Below are positions 9,883-17,787 of a DNA stretch of 64,000 nucleotides, piece after piece (the first letter of the stretch is position 1; every line of letters begins with the position of its first letter). Below the pieces are notes generated by a model. It had not been told where the DNA came from, ran no database searches, and saw only the letters and a program-made list of their open reading frames with translations. The position numbers and the translations under genes were made by a program. This stretch comes from Bacteroidetes bacterium HGW-Bacteroidetes-5. GTDB lineage: Bacteria; Bacteroidota; Bacteroidia; Bacteroidales; UBA932. The stretch covers positions 248,001 through 312,000 of the forward strand of contig PHDC01000001.1 of NCBI GenBank assembly GCA_002842515.1, read 5' to 3'.

Positions 9883-11457
9883 ATGTTTTTAGCTTCATTA
9901 CTAGGTCTTTCCAGACTTCAGTTTGCCCTTACGGCTATGTTTCACTGGATATTTGTCCCTTTGACAATTGGTCTTGGAATTATCATTGCCATTATGGAGA
10001 CATACTATGTAAGAACCGGAAATGAGTTCTGGAAAAGGACAACAAAATTCTGGATGAAAATCTTTGCGATTAATTTTGCAATAGGCGTTGCAACAGGAAT
10101 TATTCTTGAATTTCAATTTGGAACAAACTGGAGTAACTACTCCTGGTTTGTCGGTGATATTTTTGGTGCCCCTTTGGCAATAGAGGGAATATTTGCATTC
10201 TTTCTTGAGAGTACTTTTTTTGCAATTATGTTTTTTGGTTGGAATAAAGTGAGCAAGAATGTTCACCTTCTCTCAACCTGGCTTGTTGCAATCGGAACAA
10301 TTTTAAGTGCACTCTGGATTCTTGTGGCTAATGCCTGGATGCAATACCCTGTTGGTATGGAATTCAATCCGGACACTGCAAGAAATGAGATGGTTGATTT
10401 TTGGGCAGTAGCACTCTCTCCGGTTGCGCTGAATAAATTTATACACACCGTATCCAACTGTTTTGTTCACGGAGGAGTTGTTGTAGTGGGTATATCTTCC
10501 TGGTATCTTCTCAGAAAAAGAGAGGAGGAGTTTGCTCGTAAAAGTATAAGAATAGCAGCTGTTTTCGGACTAATCTCACTTGTTGTTTTAATATGGTCAG
10601 GTGATGGCTCTGCATATCACGTTGCAAAAAAACAACCAATGAAACTTGCTGCAATGGAGGGTCTTTACATAAGTAAGCCGGGAACTCCTATCGTTGCTTT
10701 CGGTATCTTGAATCCGAATAAAACAATTGCCCGTTTAGAGAGCGACTCTCTCGGGTATGCTCTTGAAAAGCCGTATCTGTTCAATATTTCAATCCCTCAG
10801 GGGCTCTCTCTTTTAGTTGACAGAAAGCTGAATACATTTGTACCAGGAATAGAAGACATTATACAGGGAGGATACACATATGTAGATGAGCTTGGAAATG
10901 AAAAGGTTGCTCTACCTGTAAGGGAGAGGATGAAAAGAGGTAAAATTGCAATTGATGCCCTTGCGCTCTACCATAAAGCTAAAGAAGCATCAGACGAAGA
11001 GGGGAAAGCGCTTGCTCTGGGAGAGCTAAAAGAGAACTTCTCTCATTTCGGGTATGGTTTCATTGAGAAACCGACAGACATAGTCCCTAATGTTCCGTTG
11101 ACCTTCTATGCTTTCAGAATAATGGTTATTCTCGGAGGTTTTTTTATTGCTTTTCTCGGACTTGCAATTTACCTGGAAAGGAGAGCGTTACTATCTAGAA
11201 ATCGTTGGTTTTTATACCTGTCAATAGTTAGTATTCCGCTGGTATATATCTGTACTCAGGCCGGATGGATTGTTGCGGAGGTAGGAAGACAGCCCTGGAC
11301 TATACAAGATCTCTTAACAACAGGGGCCTCCGTCTCGGGTGTTAGTACTTCATCTGTAGCGACAACCACAATTATGTTCTTTGTACTCTTCTCTGTACTG
11401 CTGGCTGCAGAGCTTACCATACTATTTAAAGTAATTAAAAAAGGGCCATCTGCCTGA
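9883..11457 (+). CDS. cydA: Cytochrome bd ubiquinol/menaquinol oxidase subunit I
   Basis: Catalytic subunit of the high-affinity bd-type oxidase, which oxidises menaquinol and reduces O2 to water in the inner membrane and detoxifies oxygen in anaerobes. The 524-residue protein has multiple transmembrane helices. It shows the LSRLQFALTAMFHWIFVPLTIG N-terminal helix carrying the conserved heme-ligand histidine (about residue 21), MQYPVGMEFN near 153-162, the long periplasmic Q-loop region (about 250-390), and the conserved GWIVAEVGRQPW near 464-475. The length matches long Q-loop CydA proteins. It is followed 32 bases later by cydB. Confidence 0.97.
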   Translation: MFLASLLGLSRLQFALTAMFHWIFVPLTIGLGIIIAIMETYYVRTGNEFWKRTTKFWMKIFAINFAIGVATGIILEFQFGTNWSNYSWFVGDIFGAPLAIEGIFAFFLESTFFAIMFFGWNKVSKNVHLLSTWLVAIGTILSALWILVANAWMQYPVGMEFNPDTARNEMVDFWAVALSPVALNKFIHTVSNCFVHGGVVVVGISSWYLLRKREEEFARKSIRIAAVFGLISLVVLIWSGDGSAYHVAKKQPMKLAAMEGLYISKPGTPIVAFGILNPNKTIARLESDSLGYALEKPYLFNISIPQGLSLLVDRKLNTFVPGIEDIIQGGYTYVDELGNEKVALPVRERMKRGKIAIDALALYHKAKEASDEEGKALALGELKENFSHFGYGFIEKPTDIVPNVPLTFYAFRIMVILGGFFIAFLGLAIYLERRALLSRNRWFLYLSIVSIPLVYICTQAGWIVAEVGRQPWTIQDLLTTGASVSGVSTSSVATTTIMFFVLFSVLLAAELTILFKVIKKGPSA

Positions 11458-11489
11458 TTTCATAGATTTAACCATTAAAATTATTGATT

Positions 11490-12632
11490 ATGCTATATTT
11501 TCTTCAACATTACTGGTGGCTGCTGGTCTCTCTGCTTGGTGCAATTCTGGTTTTTCTAATGTTTGTTCAGGGAGGTCAATCTCTTCTGTTTGGGATAGCA
11601 AAAAACAACGATGAGAAGACGCTTCTCATTAACGCACTCGGTCATAAATGGGAACTCACCTTTACTACTCTTGTAACATTTGGGGGAGCAATTTTTGCCT
11701 CTTTTCCTCTCTACTATTCCACAAGCTTCGGGGGCGCATACTGGCTCTGGATGGCAATACTCTTTCTTTTCGTAATCCAGGCTGTATCATTTGAATACAG
11801 AGGTAAAGCCGGGAATCTTCTCGGTGCAAAAAGCTACGAGACATTCCTGTTTCTTAATGGTCTGCTTGGTACTATTTTAATTGGAGTAGCTGTAGGTACA
11901 TTTTTTACGGGCGGCTCATTCGTTATGAATAAGATGAGTATCACCAATATAGCCAATCCGGTAATCTCACACTGGACAAACGGATGGCACGGACTGGATG
12001 CTATTGCAGTACCTTTTAACCTTTTAATGGGTATCGTTGTCTATTTGGCAGCCAGAACACTGGGGCTACTCTATGTCATTAAGCAGATAGACCTCGACTA
12101 TCTGGTTAAAAAGGCTAAAGTTCAGATCAAAGTAACCGGCGTTGCTTTTGTTCTTGGCTTTGTGGCTTTGCTGGCAGCCCTATTTACAATGACAGGTTAC
12201 TCAGTAAGTCCGGAGAATGGACTTATCTCTCCTGTAAGGTATAAGTACTTCTTTAATATGGTTGAGTTAATATGGCCTGCAATAATGCTTGTTACCGGGG
12301 TTGTGCTTGTATTGGCCGGCATAGGTACTGCGCTCTTCTTTAAAGGTAAAAACAGCTTTTTCCTTACAGGTGGGGGTGTTGTATTGGCTGTGTGGAGTAT
12401 ACTTATATGTGCTGCTTTTAACAATACCGCTTTTTTCGTTTCGAATATAGATATTCAGCAATCGCTCACTCTTTATAACAGCTCTTCAAGTGAATTTACT
12501 CTTAAGGTGATGGCCTATGCATCATTGTTTATCCCTTTTGTACTGGGGTATGTAATTTTTGTCTGGAGGTCGCTTACAAAAACAAAAATGAGTAATGAAG
12601 ATATAAGCCTTCCGGACTCACATAAATACTAA
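11490..12632 (+). CDS. cydB: Cytochrome bd oxidase subunit II
   Basis: Second core subunit of the bd oxidase, 380 residues with about eight to nine transmembrane helices. Typical stretches are the N-terminal YFLQHYWWLLVSLLGAIL helix and a central WTNGWHGLDAI segment. I chose the ATG at 11490; a TTG two codons earlier is possible but less likely. It ends at a strong bidirectional terminator shared with the convergent membrane-protein gene, which closes the DUF4492-cydA-cydB operon. Confidence 0.95.
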   Translation: MLYFLQHYWWLLVSLLGAILVFLMFVQGGQSLLFGIAKNNDEKTLLINALGHKWELTFTTLVTFGGAIFASFPLYYSTSFGGAYWLWMAILFLFVIQAVSFEYRGKAGNLLGAKSYETFLFLNGLLGTILIGVAVGTFFTGGSFVMNKMSITNIANPVISHWTNGWHGLDAIAVPFNLLMGIVVYLAARTLGLLYVIKQIDLDYLVKKAKVQIKVTGVAFVLGFVALLAALFTMTGYSVSPENGLISPVRYKYFFNMVELIWPAIMLVTGVVLVLAGIGTALFFKGKNSFFLTGGGVVLAVWSILICAAFNNTAFFVSNIDIQQSLTLYNSSSSEFTLKVMAYASLFIPFVLGYVIFVWRSLTKTKMSNEDISLPDSHKY

Positions 12633-12650
12633 AGAGCAGAATAATATTAA

Positions 12651-12689
12651 AAAGAGAGGGTTACCAAAATTTTTGGTAACCCTCTCTTT
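12651..12689. terminator. Bidirectional terminator between cydB and the convergent gene
   Basis: A perfect inverted repeat of 19 bases per arm around one central base (12651-12669 and 12671-12689). T-rich sequence follows on the plus strand and an A-rich stretch precedes it, so it can end transcripts in both directions. It lies between two convergent genes. Confidence 0.9.
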
Positions 12690-12691
12690 TT

Positions 12692-13549
12692 TTATCTTCC
12701 TGAGACAACAGCTCCCTTTTCGTGATCATATTCGCTTCCTCCGGTACTATGTGGGATGCAGTATACCATTAGAGTTACAACTGCAGCCAATATTAAAAGA
12801 TATTTGCGAGGTTTGGTTCTGTTTAAAGCCAGGGCAGCTACCCAAAACAAGAATGCAACGAGTGTCTTATTATCTGTAAGGTCTTCGCCAAATGGCCACC
12901 CTGTCCAGAAAGCTCCAAATGCATACTTCTGGACGATAGGTCCAAGAATTAAACCCCCTAATCCTAATGCAATTAGCACTAAATAAGCATATTTGAGAGA
13001 TTTTTCATATCGGTAAAAAGCTGTTATTCCTGAGTAGTTTGCAAGAAGCATAGCAATAAACATCAGTAAGATATGAGGTATAAGGACAAACGATGGAACA
13101 GGAGATTTGAATCTTATAATGACACCCTCCTCCTCACATAGAACTACTTCACTGCCATCTTTAACCAATACCGGATAGTAAATTAATTTTCCGGCTGGTG
13201 GTTGTGATGGGAAATCAAATGAGTAGACTCCGTTGTTGTTTATAGCCTCTATTTGCTGGAGTGAGTCACCTGAGGGATATCTTTTAAAGAGAATTTTAAT
13301 GGTAAAATTATCTTGTAAAACAGGATTAACTTTAAATTCAAGCTTTGAATATCTCTCCTGAATATTTTTTTGAACTGCCTCAGTTAGGGTTACCAAAGTC
13401 TCGGAAGTTCTTGGGAATTTTACTTTATAATCTATATTCTCAATTGTGAATTTTACCCTTTTGGGATTTGTCGGCCCGGTTAATCTCTGGTATATTACTG
13501 CTGTGATAGTTATCAAAACCGCAAAAAACCAAAATAGGAAATTTTTCAT
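12692..13549 (-). CDS. Unknown inner-membrane protein
   Basis: I do not recognise this 285-residue protein beyond its topology. It has an N-terminal membrane anchor (about 4-20) and a predicted extracytoplasmic beta-rich domain of about 130 residues containing KFTIENIDYKVKFPRTSET. Three to four transmembrane helices then run from about 152 to 268, with a conserved-looking loop FGAFWTGWPFGEDLTDNK near 212-229. That loop has some of the look of heme-handling membrane proteins, but no CcsA WWD motif is present. It is convergent with cydB and shares its terminator. The neighbouring respiratory genes hint at an envelope or redox role without proof. Confidence 0.6.
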   Translation of the reverse strand: MKNFLFWFFAVLITITAVIYQRLTGPTNPKRVKFTIENIDYKVKFPRTSETLVTLTEAVQKNIQERYSKLEFKVNPVLQDNFTIKILFKRYPSGDSLQQIEAINNNGVYSFDFPSQPPAGKLIYYPVLVKDGSEVVLCEEEGVIIRFKSPVPSFVLIPHILLMFIAMLLANYSGITAFYRYEKSLKYAYLVLIALGLGGLILGPIVQKYAFGAFWTGWPFGEDLTDNKTLVAFLFWVAALALNRTKPRKYLLILAAVVTLMVYCIPHSTGGSEYDHEKGAVVSGR

Positions 13550-13623
13550 ATATTATAGTTTAAATTACTTAATGTAAGGTTATATTACACAATAGTTGCA
13601 TAACTATTATCGGGCTACAACAA

Positions 13624-15315
13624 CTACAGCTCTATCTGCAGAATTATCTCTTGTAAATTTCTTTTGATAACCACCTGAGTTTTGCTTCCCTGTTTTAATT
13701 CCCCGAGAGCCGTCATATAATCATATATATTGTTTATCTTTTTTGAGTTCATATTTATTATAATATCACCCTCTTTCATTCCTGCAATCTGGGCAGGTCT
13801 GCCGTCGGTTACTGAACCAACCCTGAATCCATCCCCTTTCTCGTAAGTAAAATCGGGAATTAAACCAAGGGTAACTTTAAATGACCTTCTGGTGTCGGAA
13901 GCGGTTGCCATAGATTTTATGTATTCCGGTTCAAACCTACTCTCTATAATCTCTGAAATAATAGAGGTCAGATACTCTGTTACCATTGTTAATCCCTTAA
14001 AATTAATTAGTTTAGCATCATCATCAGGAGTGTGATACTCTTTATGAACACCAGTAGTGAAGTAGAGTACAGGAACCCCTTTGTTGTAAAATGAAGAGTG
14101 GTCTGAAGGACCAAAACCATCATTTGTAACTGTCAACTGAAAGTTAAAATTCTCGTTGACTTTACGAATTAAACTATCTGCCCCCTTGAATGTTCCGGCC
14201 CCCCCTGTCTGAAGTTTGTTCTCTTTCATTCTGCCTACCATATCAAGATTTAACATCATTGACGGCAGTCTATTTAAAGCTAAAAGAGTATCTGCCAAAA
14301 TTTTAGAACCAATTAATCCTCTCTCTTCCGCTCCGAATGCTGCAATAGCAACACCATAATTACCTTTATTTCCAGACCACTTTTTATTAAACAATTCCGA
14401 GAGGACTCTGCCTGATTCAAGGACAGAGACTACTCCGCTTGCATTATCATCTGCTCCATTGTGTATCCCCTCACCGGAGCGCAGCATAGAGCCACTCCCC
14501 TCTCCTCCGTTTCCAAGGTGATCATAATGAGCTCCGGCCATAATATACCTATTATCTATTCCCGGTTTAACTGCCGCGATATTATATGATCTGGCACGAA
14601 CTACATTTATTTTGCCTGCAATCTCACAGAATAGATTTTTCTCATTTAAAAAAACCTCGGCCAGACTATCAGATATCCATATTACAGGAATTGAGACTCC
14701 GGAAGAGCGACTCTTGCCGGATATAGAAGAGGCATCGGATGAGTAAAATAAGAGGGCTTTAAAGCCCAGTAACGAAACAGGAGTTGTATAGAACTGAATA
14801 GAATCGTAGGGAACCTTAACTAATAATAACTTCCCGTCAAAAACCTTTTTCATCGGAGAAGATTCTATCGCTGACGGATTTTCCGAGAGTCTCTTCAAAT
14901 CACCAAAATCCATAGCCATAATCTCTCCCCCAACTTGAACATTTGGTGAAATGGGATGAATTCTGAAATCTACTCCCACCTTAAGATCTCTACCCAAAGT
15001 TCTGAATGTTGATCCGGAAACAACCTCTCTGTGAATTGTAAAGGTAAACGGAATTAATATAGAACTTCCGATAAGGGGTACAAATCCATAATCTCTGAGT
15101 TGATTCGCAATAAAAGCAGCAGAAATTGAATCCTCCAATGTCCCCGGTGCTCTTCCCTTCATTGAGTTGTCGGCAAGAAATAAAAGATTAGTTTTTAATC
15201 TAATCGAGTCAATTTTAAATTGCTGACCGTTTATATTTAGAGGTAAAAGACTAATTACCAGAACAAAAAAAATGATTCGTGATGAACCACCTGAATAAAA
15301 TATTTTATTTAACAT
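13624..15315 (-). CDS. Secreted M28 metallopeptidase with C-terminal PDZ domain
   Basis: A 563-residue exported zinc aminopeptidase-like protein. An N-terminal signal peptide (about residues 1-30) ends near NINGQQ. A PA-like insertion domain spans roughly 100-245. The M28 catalytic domain follows, with metal ligands in GAHYDHLG (His, Asp), GADDNASG (Asp), FGAEERGL (catalytic Glu pair), LDMVGRM (Asp) and EYHTPDDD (His). A PDZ domain at about 475-563 (EGDIIINMNSKKI) probably guides substrate or partner binding. Such proteins act in the periplasm or at the surface on peptides. It stands alone, divergent from the ABC/GntR cassette. Confidence 0.9.
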   Translation of the reverse strand: MLNKIFYSGGSSRIIFFVLVISLLPLNINGQQFKIDSIRLKTNLLFLADNSMKGRAPGTLEDSISAAFIANQLRDYGFVPLIGSSILIPFTFTIHREVVSGSTFRTLGRDLKVGVDFRIHPISPNVQVGGEIMAMDFGDLKRLSENPSAIESSPMKKVFDGKLLLVKVPYDSIQFYTTPVSLLGFKALLFYSSDASSISGKSRSSGVSIPVIWISDSLAEVFLNEKNLFCEIAGKINVVRARSYNIAAVKPGIDNRYIMAGAHYDHLGNGGEGSGSMLRSGEGIHNGADDNASGVVSVLESGRVLSELFNKKWSGNKGNYGVAIAAFGAEERGLIGSKILADTLLALNRLPSMMLNLDMVGRMKENKLQTGGAGTFKGADSLIRKVNENFNFQLTVTNDGFGPSDHSSFYNKGVPVLYFTTGVHKEYHTPDDDAKLINFKGLTMVTEYLTSIISEIIESRFEPEYIKSMATASDTRRSFKVTLGLIPDFTYEKGDGFRVGSVTDGRPAQIAGMKEGDIIINMNSKKINNIYDYMTALGELKQGSKTQVVIKRNLQEIILQIEL

Positions 15316-15341
15316 ATTTATATCTCTATATCAATTGATTA

Positions 15342-15349
15342 CAAATATA
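15342..15349 (-). promoter_or_regulatory. Bacteroidota -7 box for the M28 peptidase
   Basis: TATATTTG on the minus strand, 27 bases before the M28 ATG, matches TAnnTTTG. The same intergenic region carries the promoter of the divergent ABC cassette. Confidence 0.5.
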
Positions 15350-15372
15350 GCCATAAAAAATAAAAAAAAAAA

Positions 15373-15403
15373 TTTGGTAGTATTGAAATTGTGTTTACTT
15401 TTG
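15373..15403 (+). promoter_or_regulatory. Bacteroidota promoter of the ABC/GntR cassette
   Basis: TTTG (15373-15376), 19 bases, then TACTTTTG (15396-15403) fit the TTTG/TAnnTTTG pattern. The predicted start site falls inside the repeated TACACTAA sequence that may be the GntR operator, as expected for autorepression. Confidence 0.65.
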
Positions 15404-15404
15404 C

Positions 15405-15430
15405 AGTGCACTACTACACTAATACACTAA
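15405..15430. promoter_or_regulatory. Candidate operator of the YtrA-like GntR regulator
   Basis: AGTGCA (15405-15410) is followed after 12 bases by TACACT (15423-15428), giving a near-inverted repeat. TACACTAA also occurs twice in direct tandem (15415-15422 and 15423-15430). The site begins right after the -7 box. Bacillus YtrA operators are reported, from memory, to use AGTGTA/TACACT half-sites, which would fit, but no binding data exist here. Confidence 0.45.
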
Positions 15431-15454
15431 AGCAAATTTTAAAATTTATATAAT

Positions 15455-16285
15455 ATGGTATTAATTCAGAATCTTAAATTTAGTTACGGCAAACAGGCTG
15501 TTTTCAACAATGTAAATCTGCAACTGGAATCCGGAAAAATTTATGGTTTACTAGGTCAGAACGGAGTTGGAAAGACCACTTTGCTCAAGATTATTTCCGG
15601 TTTTTTAAAAGTTGGAAAAGATGAGTGCACTGTAAAGGGTTACTCACCGTTTGAAAGATCCCCCCTATTTCTGGAAAATGTAATCTTTGTTCCGGAAGAT
15701 TTTATTGCACCGGATACGATTGTAAATGATTATGCCAAATTTAGAGGAGAGTTCTATCCAAAATATGATTCAAATAAGTTTGGTAGATTAATGAACGATT
15801 TTGAGGTTAACGGGAATTATAAGTTCAATAAACTTTCATACGGCCAGCAAAAGAAGGCACTGATTGCATTTGCTTTGTCAACCAACACAAATTTGATTTT
15901 ATTGGATGAACCTAGTAACGGACTGGATATCCCTTCTAAAAGTCAGTTAAGAAAGGTGGTATCTGAGGCTTCAACTGACGATAGCTGCATTATCATCTCA
16001 ACCCATCAGGTAAGAGATCTGGAAAATCTCATTGATCCAATTATTATTCTGGATAAAAACGGAGTACTACTTAACGAGTCAATAGAAAGGATTTCTCAAA
16101 AACTTCTCTTTTCATTTGCAAGTATTCCAGATAATAGCGCACTTTATAATGAGTCAACTCCCGGGGGATATATCTCTGTAAGAAAGAATGAATCTGATAT
16201 GGAAACGAGAGTAAATATTGAGGCACTATTCAACACAACTTTAAAGAACAGAACGAAGATTTCGGAGCTGTTCGGAAAATATTAA
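15455..16285 (+). CDS. ABC transporter ATP-binding protein (YtrB-like)
   Basis: Nucleotide-binding subunit of an ABC-2-type transporter, 276 residues. Walker A is GQNGVGKTT near residues 34-42, the signature is LSYGQQKK near 127-134, and Walker B is LILLDEPSNGLD near 148-159, followed by the H-loop ISTHQ near 185-189. The signature LSYGQ is a variant of LSGGQ, common in this subfamily. It is the first gene of a cassette with a permease (15 bases later) and a GntR repressor, an arrangement typical of ytr/bcr-like systems linked to cell-envelope stress or peptide antibiotics. Substrate unknown. Confidence 0.9.
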   Translation: MVLIQNLKFSYGKQAVFNNVNLQLESGKIYGLLGQNGVGKTTLLKIISGFLKVGKDECTVKGYSPFERSPLFLENVIFVPEDFIAPDTIVNDYAKFRGEFYPKYDSNKFGRLMNDFEVNGNYKFNKLSYGQQKKALIAFALSTNTNLILLDEPSNGLDIPSKSQLRKVVSEASTDDSCIIISTHQVRDLENLIDPIIILDKNGVLLNESIERISQKLLFSFASIPDNSALYNESTPGGYISVRKNESDMETRVNIEALFNTTLKNRTKISELFGKY

Positions 16286-16300
16286 TTTAATTGAAAAAAT

Positions 16301-17116
16301 ATGAAAAATACATTTGACATAAACAGATTCTATAAGCTTTTTAAAAAAGAGTTTAAGGAGCGGATTCCCCTGATTTTAAAATATGCAGCAATATTTTCTC
16401 TTATTCTGGTAGGAATCTGGCTCACATCTCTGTTGATCAATAAAAATATGAGAGTACCAATGGATGTCAGGATAGTCTATATCTCATTTTCTGTGTTCCT
16501 GGCAATGATAATGGCTCCTTTTTCCCTTTATAAAGATTATAATCATTCAAAAAAAGGTCTGGATTATTCTTCATTACCTGCATCAGTTCTGGAAAAATAT
16601 ATCAGTATGGTATTAATGTCGTTAATAATAATGCCGTTAATAATAATAGCCTCAATTCTTTTTACCGATTCATTTATAGCGCTGTTAAGTCCTCAATATT
16701 TTACAGGATACTTATTGAACGAAACTTTTTTTGAGAGTATTTCCCAAAAATCTTTTGCTGAAATTTTCATTTTACCCTCTATGTTTCTTTTTGGAAATCT
16801 GATATACAGGAAAAATAAAGTACTAAAAACAATTTTAACAACATTAGGGATATACCTAATTATTACTATAGTGTTATCATTTATCTTACTCTACGTATTT
16901 AAAGACCAAATGGCAGTAATAGCCGATGCTATGGAGGGAAAAACAAAATTCAGTATAGACTTAAGAAATATGTATGACCTCTACAATAGTGAATTCTTGG
17001 CAGGATATCCCGGAATAAGGTTTACTGTTGGTCTATTTGCTCTGCTTTATAGTATCGGACTGCCTGTTGGTTCGCTGGCCGGTTCTTATTACAGAATGAA
17101 AACTATACAATACTAG
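16301..17116 (+). CDS. ABC transporter permease (membrane subunit)
   Basis: A 271-residue hydrophobic protein with about six predicted transmembrane helices, starting with a cytosolic amphipathic segment FYKLFKKEFKERIP and a first helix near residues 28-46. No catalytic motif is expected. Its position between the ATPase and the GntR regulator, with short gaps of 15 and 6 bases, identifies it as the membrane partner of the ATPase. The substrate cannot be read from the sequence. Confidence 0.8.
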   Translation: MKNTFDINRFYKLFKKEFKERIPLILKYAAIFSLILVGIWLTSLLINKNMRVPMDVRIVYISFSVFLAMIMAPFSLYKDYNHSKKGLDYSSLPASVLEKYISMVLMSLIIMPLIIIASILFTDSFIALLSPQYFTGYLLNETFFESISQKSFAEIFILPSMFLFGNLIYRKNKVLKTILTTLGIYLIITIVLSFILLYVFKDQMAVIADAMEGKTKFSIDLRNMYDLYNSEFLAGYPGIRFTVGLFALLYSIGLPVGSLAGSYYRMKTIQY

Positions 17117-17122
17117 ACGATT

Positions 17123-17467
17123 ATGGAATTCACAGAACATAAACCGATATATCTCCAGATTTCTGATAAAGTGTGTGACAGAATTGTAAATGGCGAATGG
17201 AATGCCGATGACAGAATTCCCTCCGTCAGGGAGTATGGAACGGAGTTGGGGGTAAATCCCAATACGATAATGAGGACATACGAACATCTTCAAAATAAGG
17301 ATATAATACAAAACAAAAGAGGTGTTGGCTATTTTGTATCAACAAATGCAAAGGAAAAAATCATTGCAATGCAAAGAGAGCAATTTCTTAATGAAGATCT
17401 GCCCGAACTTAAGAGAAAGATATTGCAGTTGGGTATAGATCCGTGTAAACTATTTGATTGTAAATAA
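17123..17467 (+). CDS. GntR-family transcriptional regulator, YtrA type
   Basis: A 114-residue regulator with an N-terminal winged helix (about 9-75). Its opening PIYLQISDKVCDRIVNGEW, SVREYGTELGVNPNTIMRTY in the recognition helix, and the wing KRGVGYFVS are standard GntR features. The short C-terminal tail (about 40 residues) is the YtrA type, which dimerises without a large ligand domain. These repressors usually control the ABC operon in which they lie. The gene follows the permease by 6 bases and precedes a small exported protein by 16 bases. Confidence 0.92.
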   Translation: MEFTEHKPIYLQISDKVCDRIVNGEWNADDRIPSVREYGTELGVNPNTIMRTYEHLQNKDIIQNKRGVGYFVSTNAKEKIIAMQREQFLNEDLPELKRKILQLGIDPCKLFDCK

Positions 17468-17483
17468 AATAACTAATCAGAAA

Positions 17484-17726
17484 ATGAAAATTATTGCGCT
17501 GTCTCTTATTTTAGTAACATCGTTTTTTAACAATGGATACTCAAAAAATACAAAAAAACAGAGTCTACCAGATTACTGTCAGATGGTTAGAATATATAAA
17601 AACGGAGATAAAATACAGCCATCTTCGAAAGAAATTGAGAAGATTCTCAATCAAACAATACCACACACATTACAAAAGATATCCAAAACCGGAATCAATC
17701 CATTAAATATTTTTTCTAAACAATAA
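17484..17726 (+). CDS. Small exported protein of unknown function
   Basis: An 80-residue protein with a signal-peptide-like N-terminus (hydrophobic residues about 3-14, then NNGYSKN). I start at the ATG at 17484; a TTG 30 bases upstream overlaps the GntR gene. The C-terminal segment (about 57-80, ending in the pattern L-x2-I-x3-GINPLxIF) resembles in outline the end of the preceding GntR protein (LGIDPCKLF). The function is unknown. It lies between the regulator and the tandem outer-membrane proteins and may be part of the same transcript. Confidence 0.6.
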   Translation: MKIIALSLILVTSFFNNGYSKNTKKQSLPDYCQMVRIYKNGDKIQPSSKEIEKILNQTIPHTLQKISKTGINPLNIFSKQ

Positions 17727-17787
17727 CCACTTGTTGTAAATTCCTTCCACTAACCACTAATTGAAATACTTATAAAAAACACATTGT

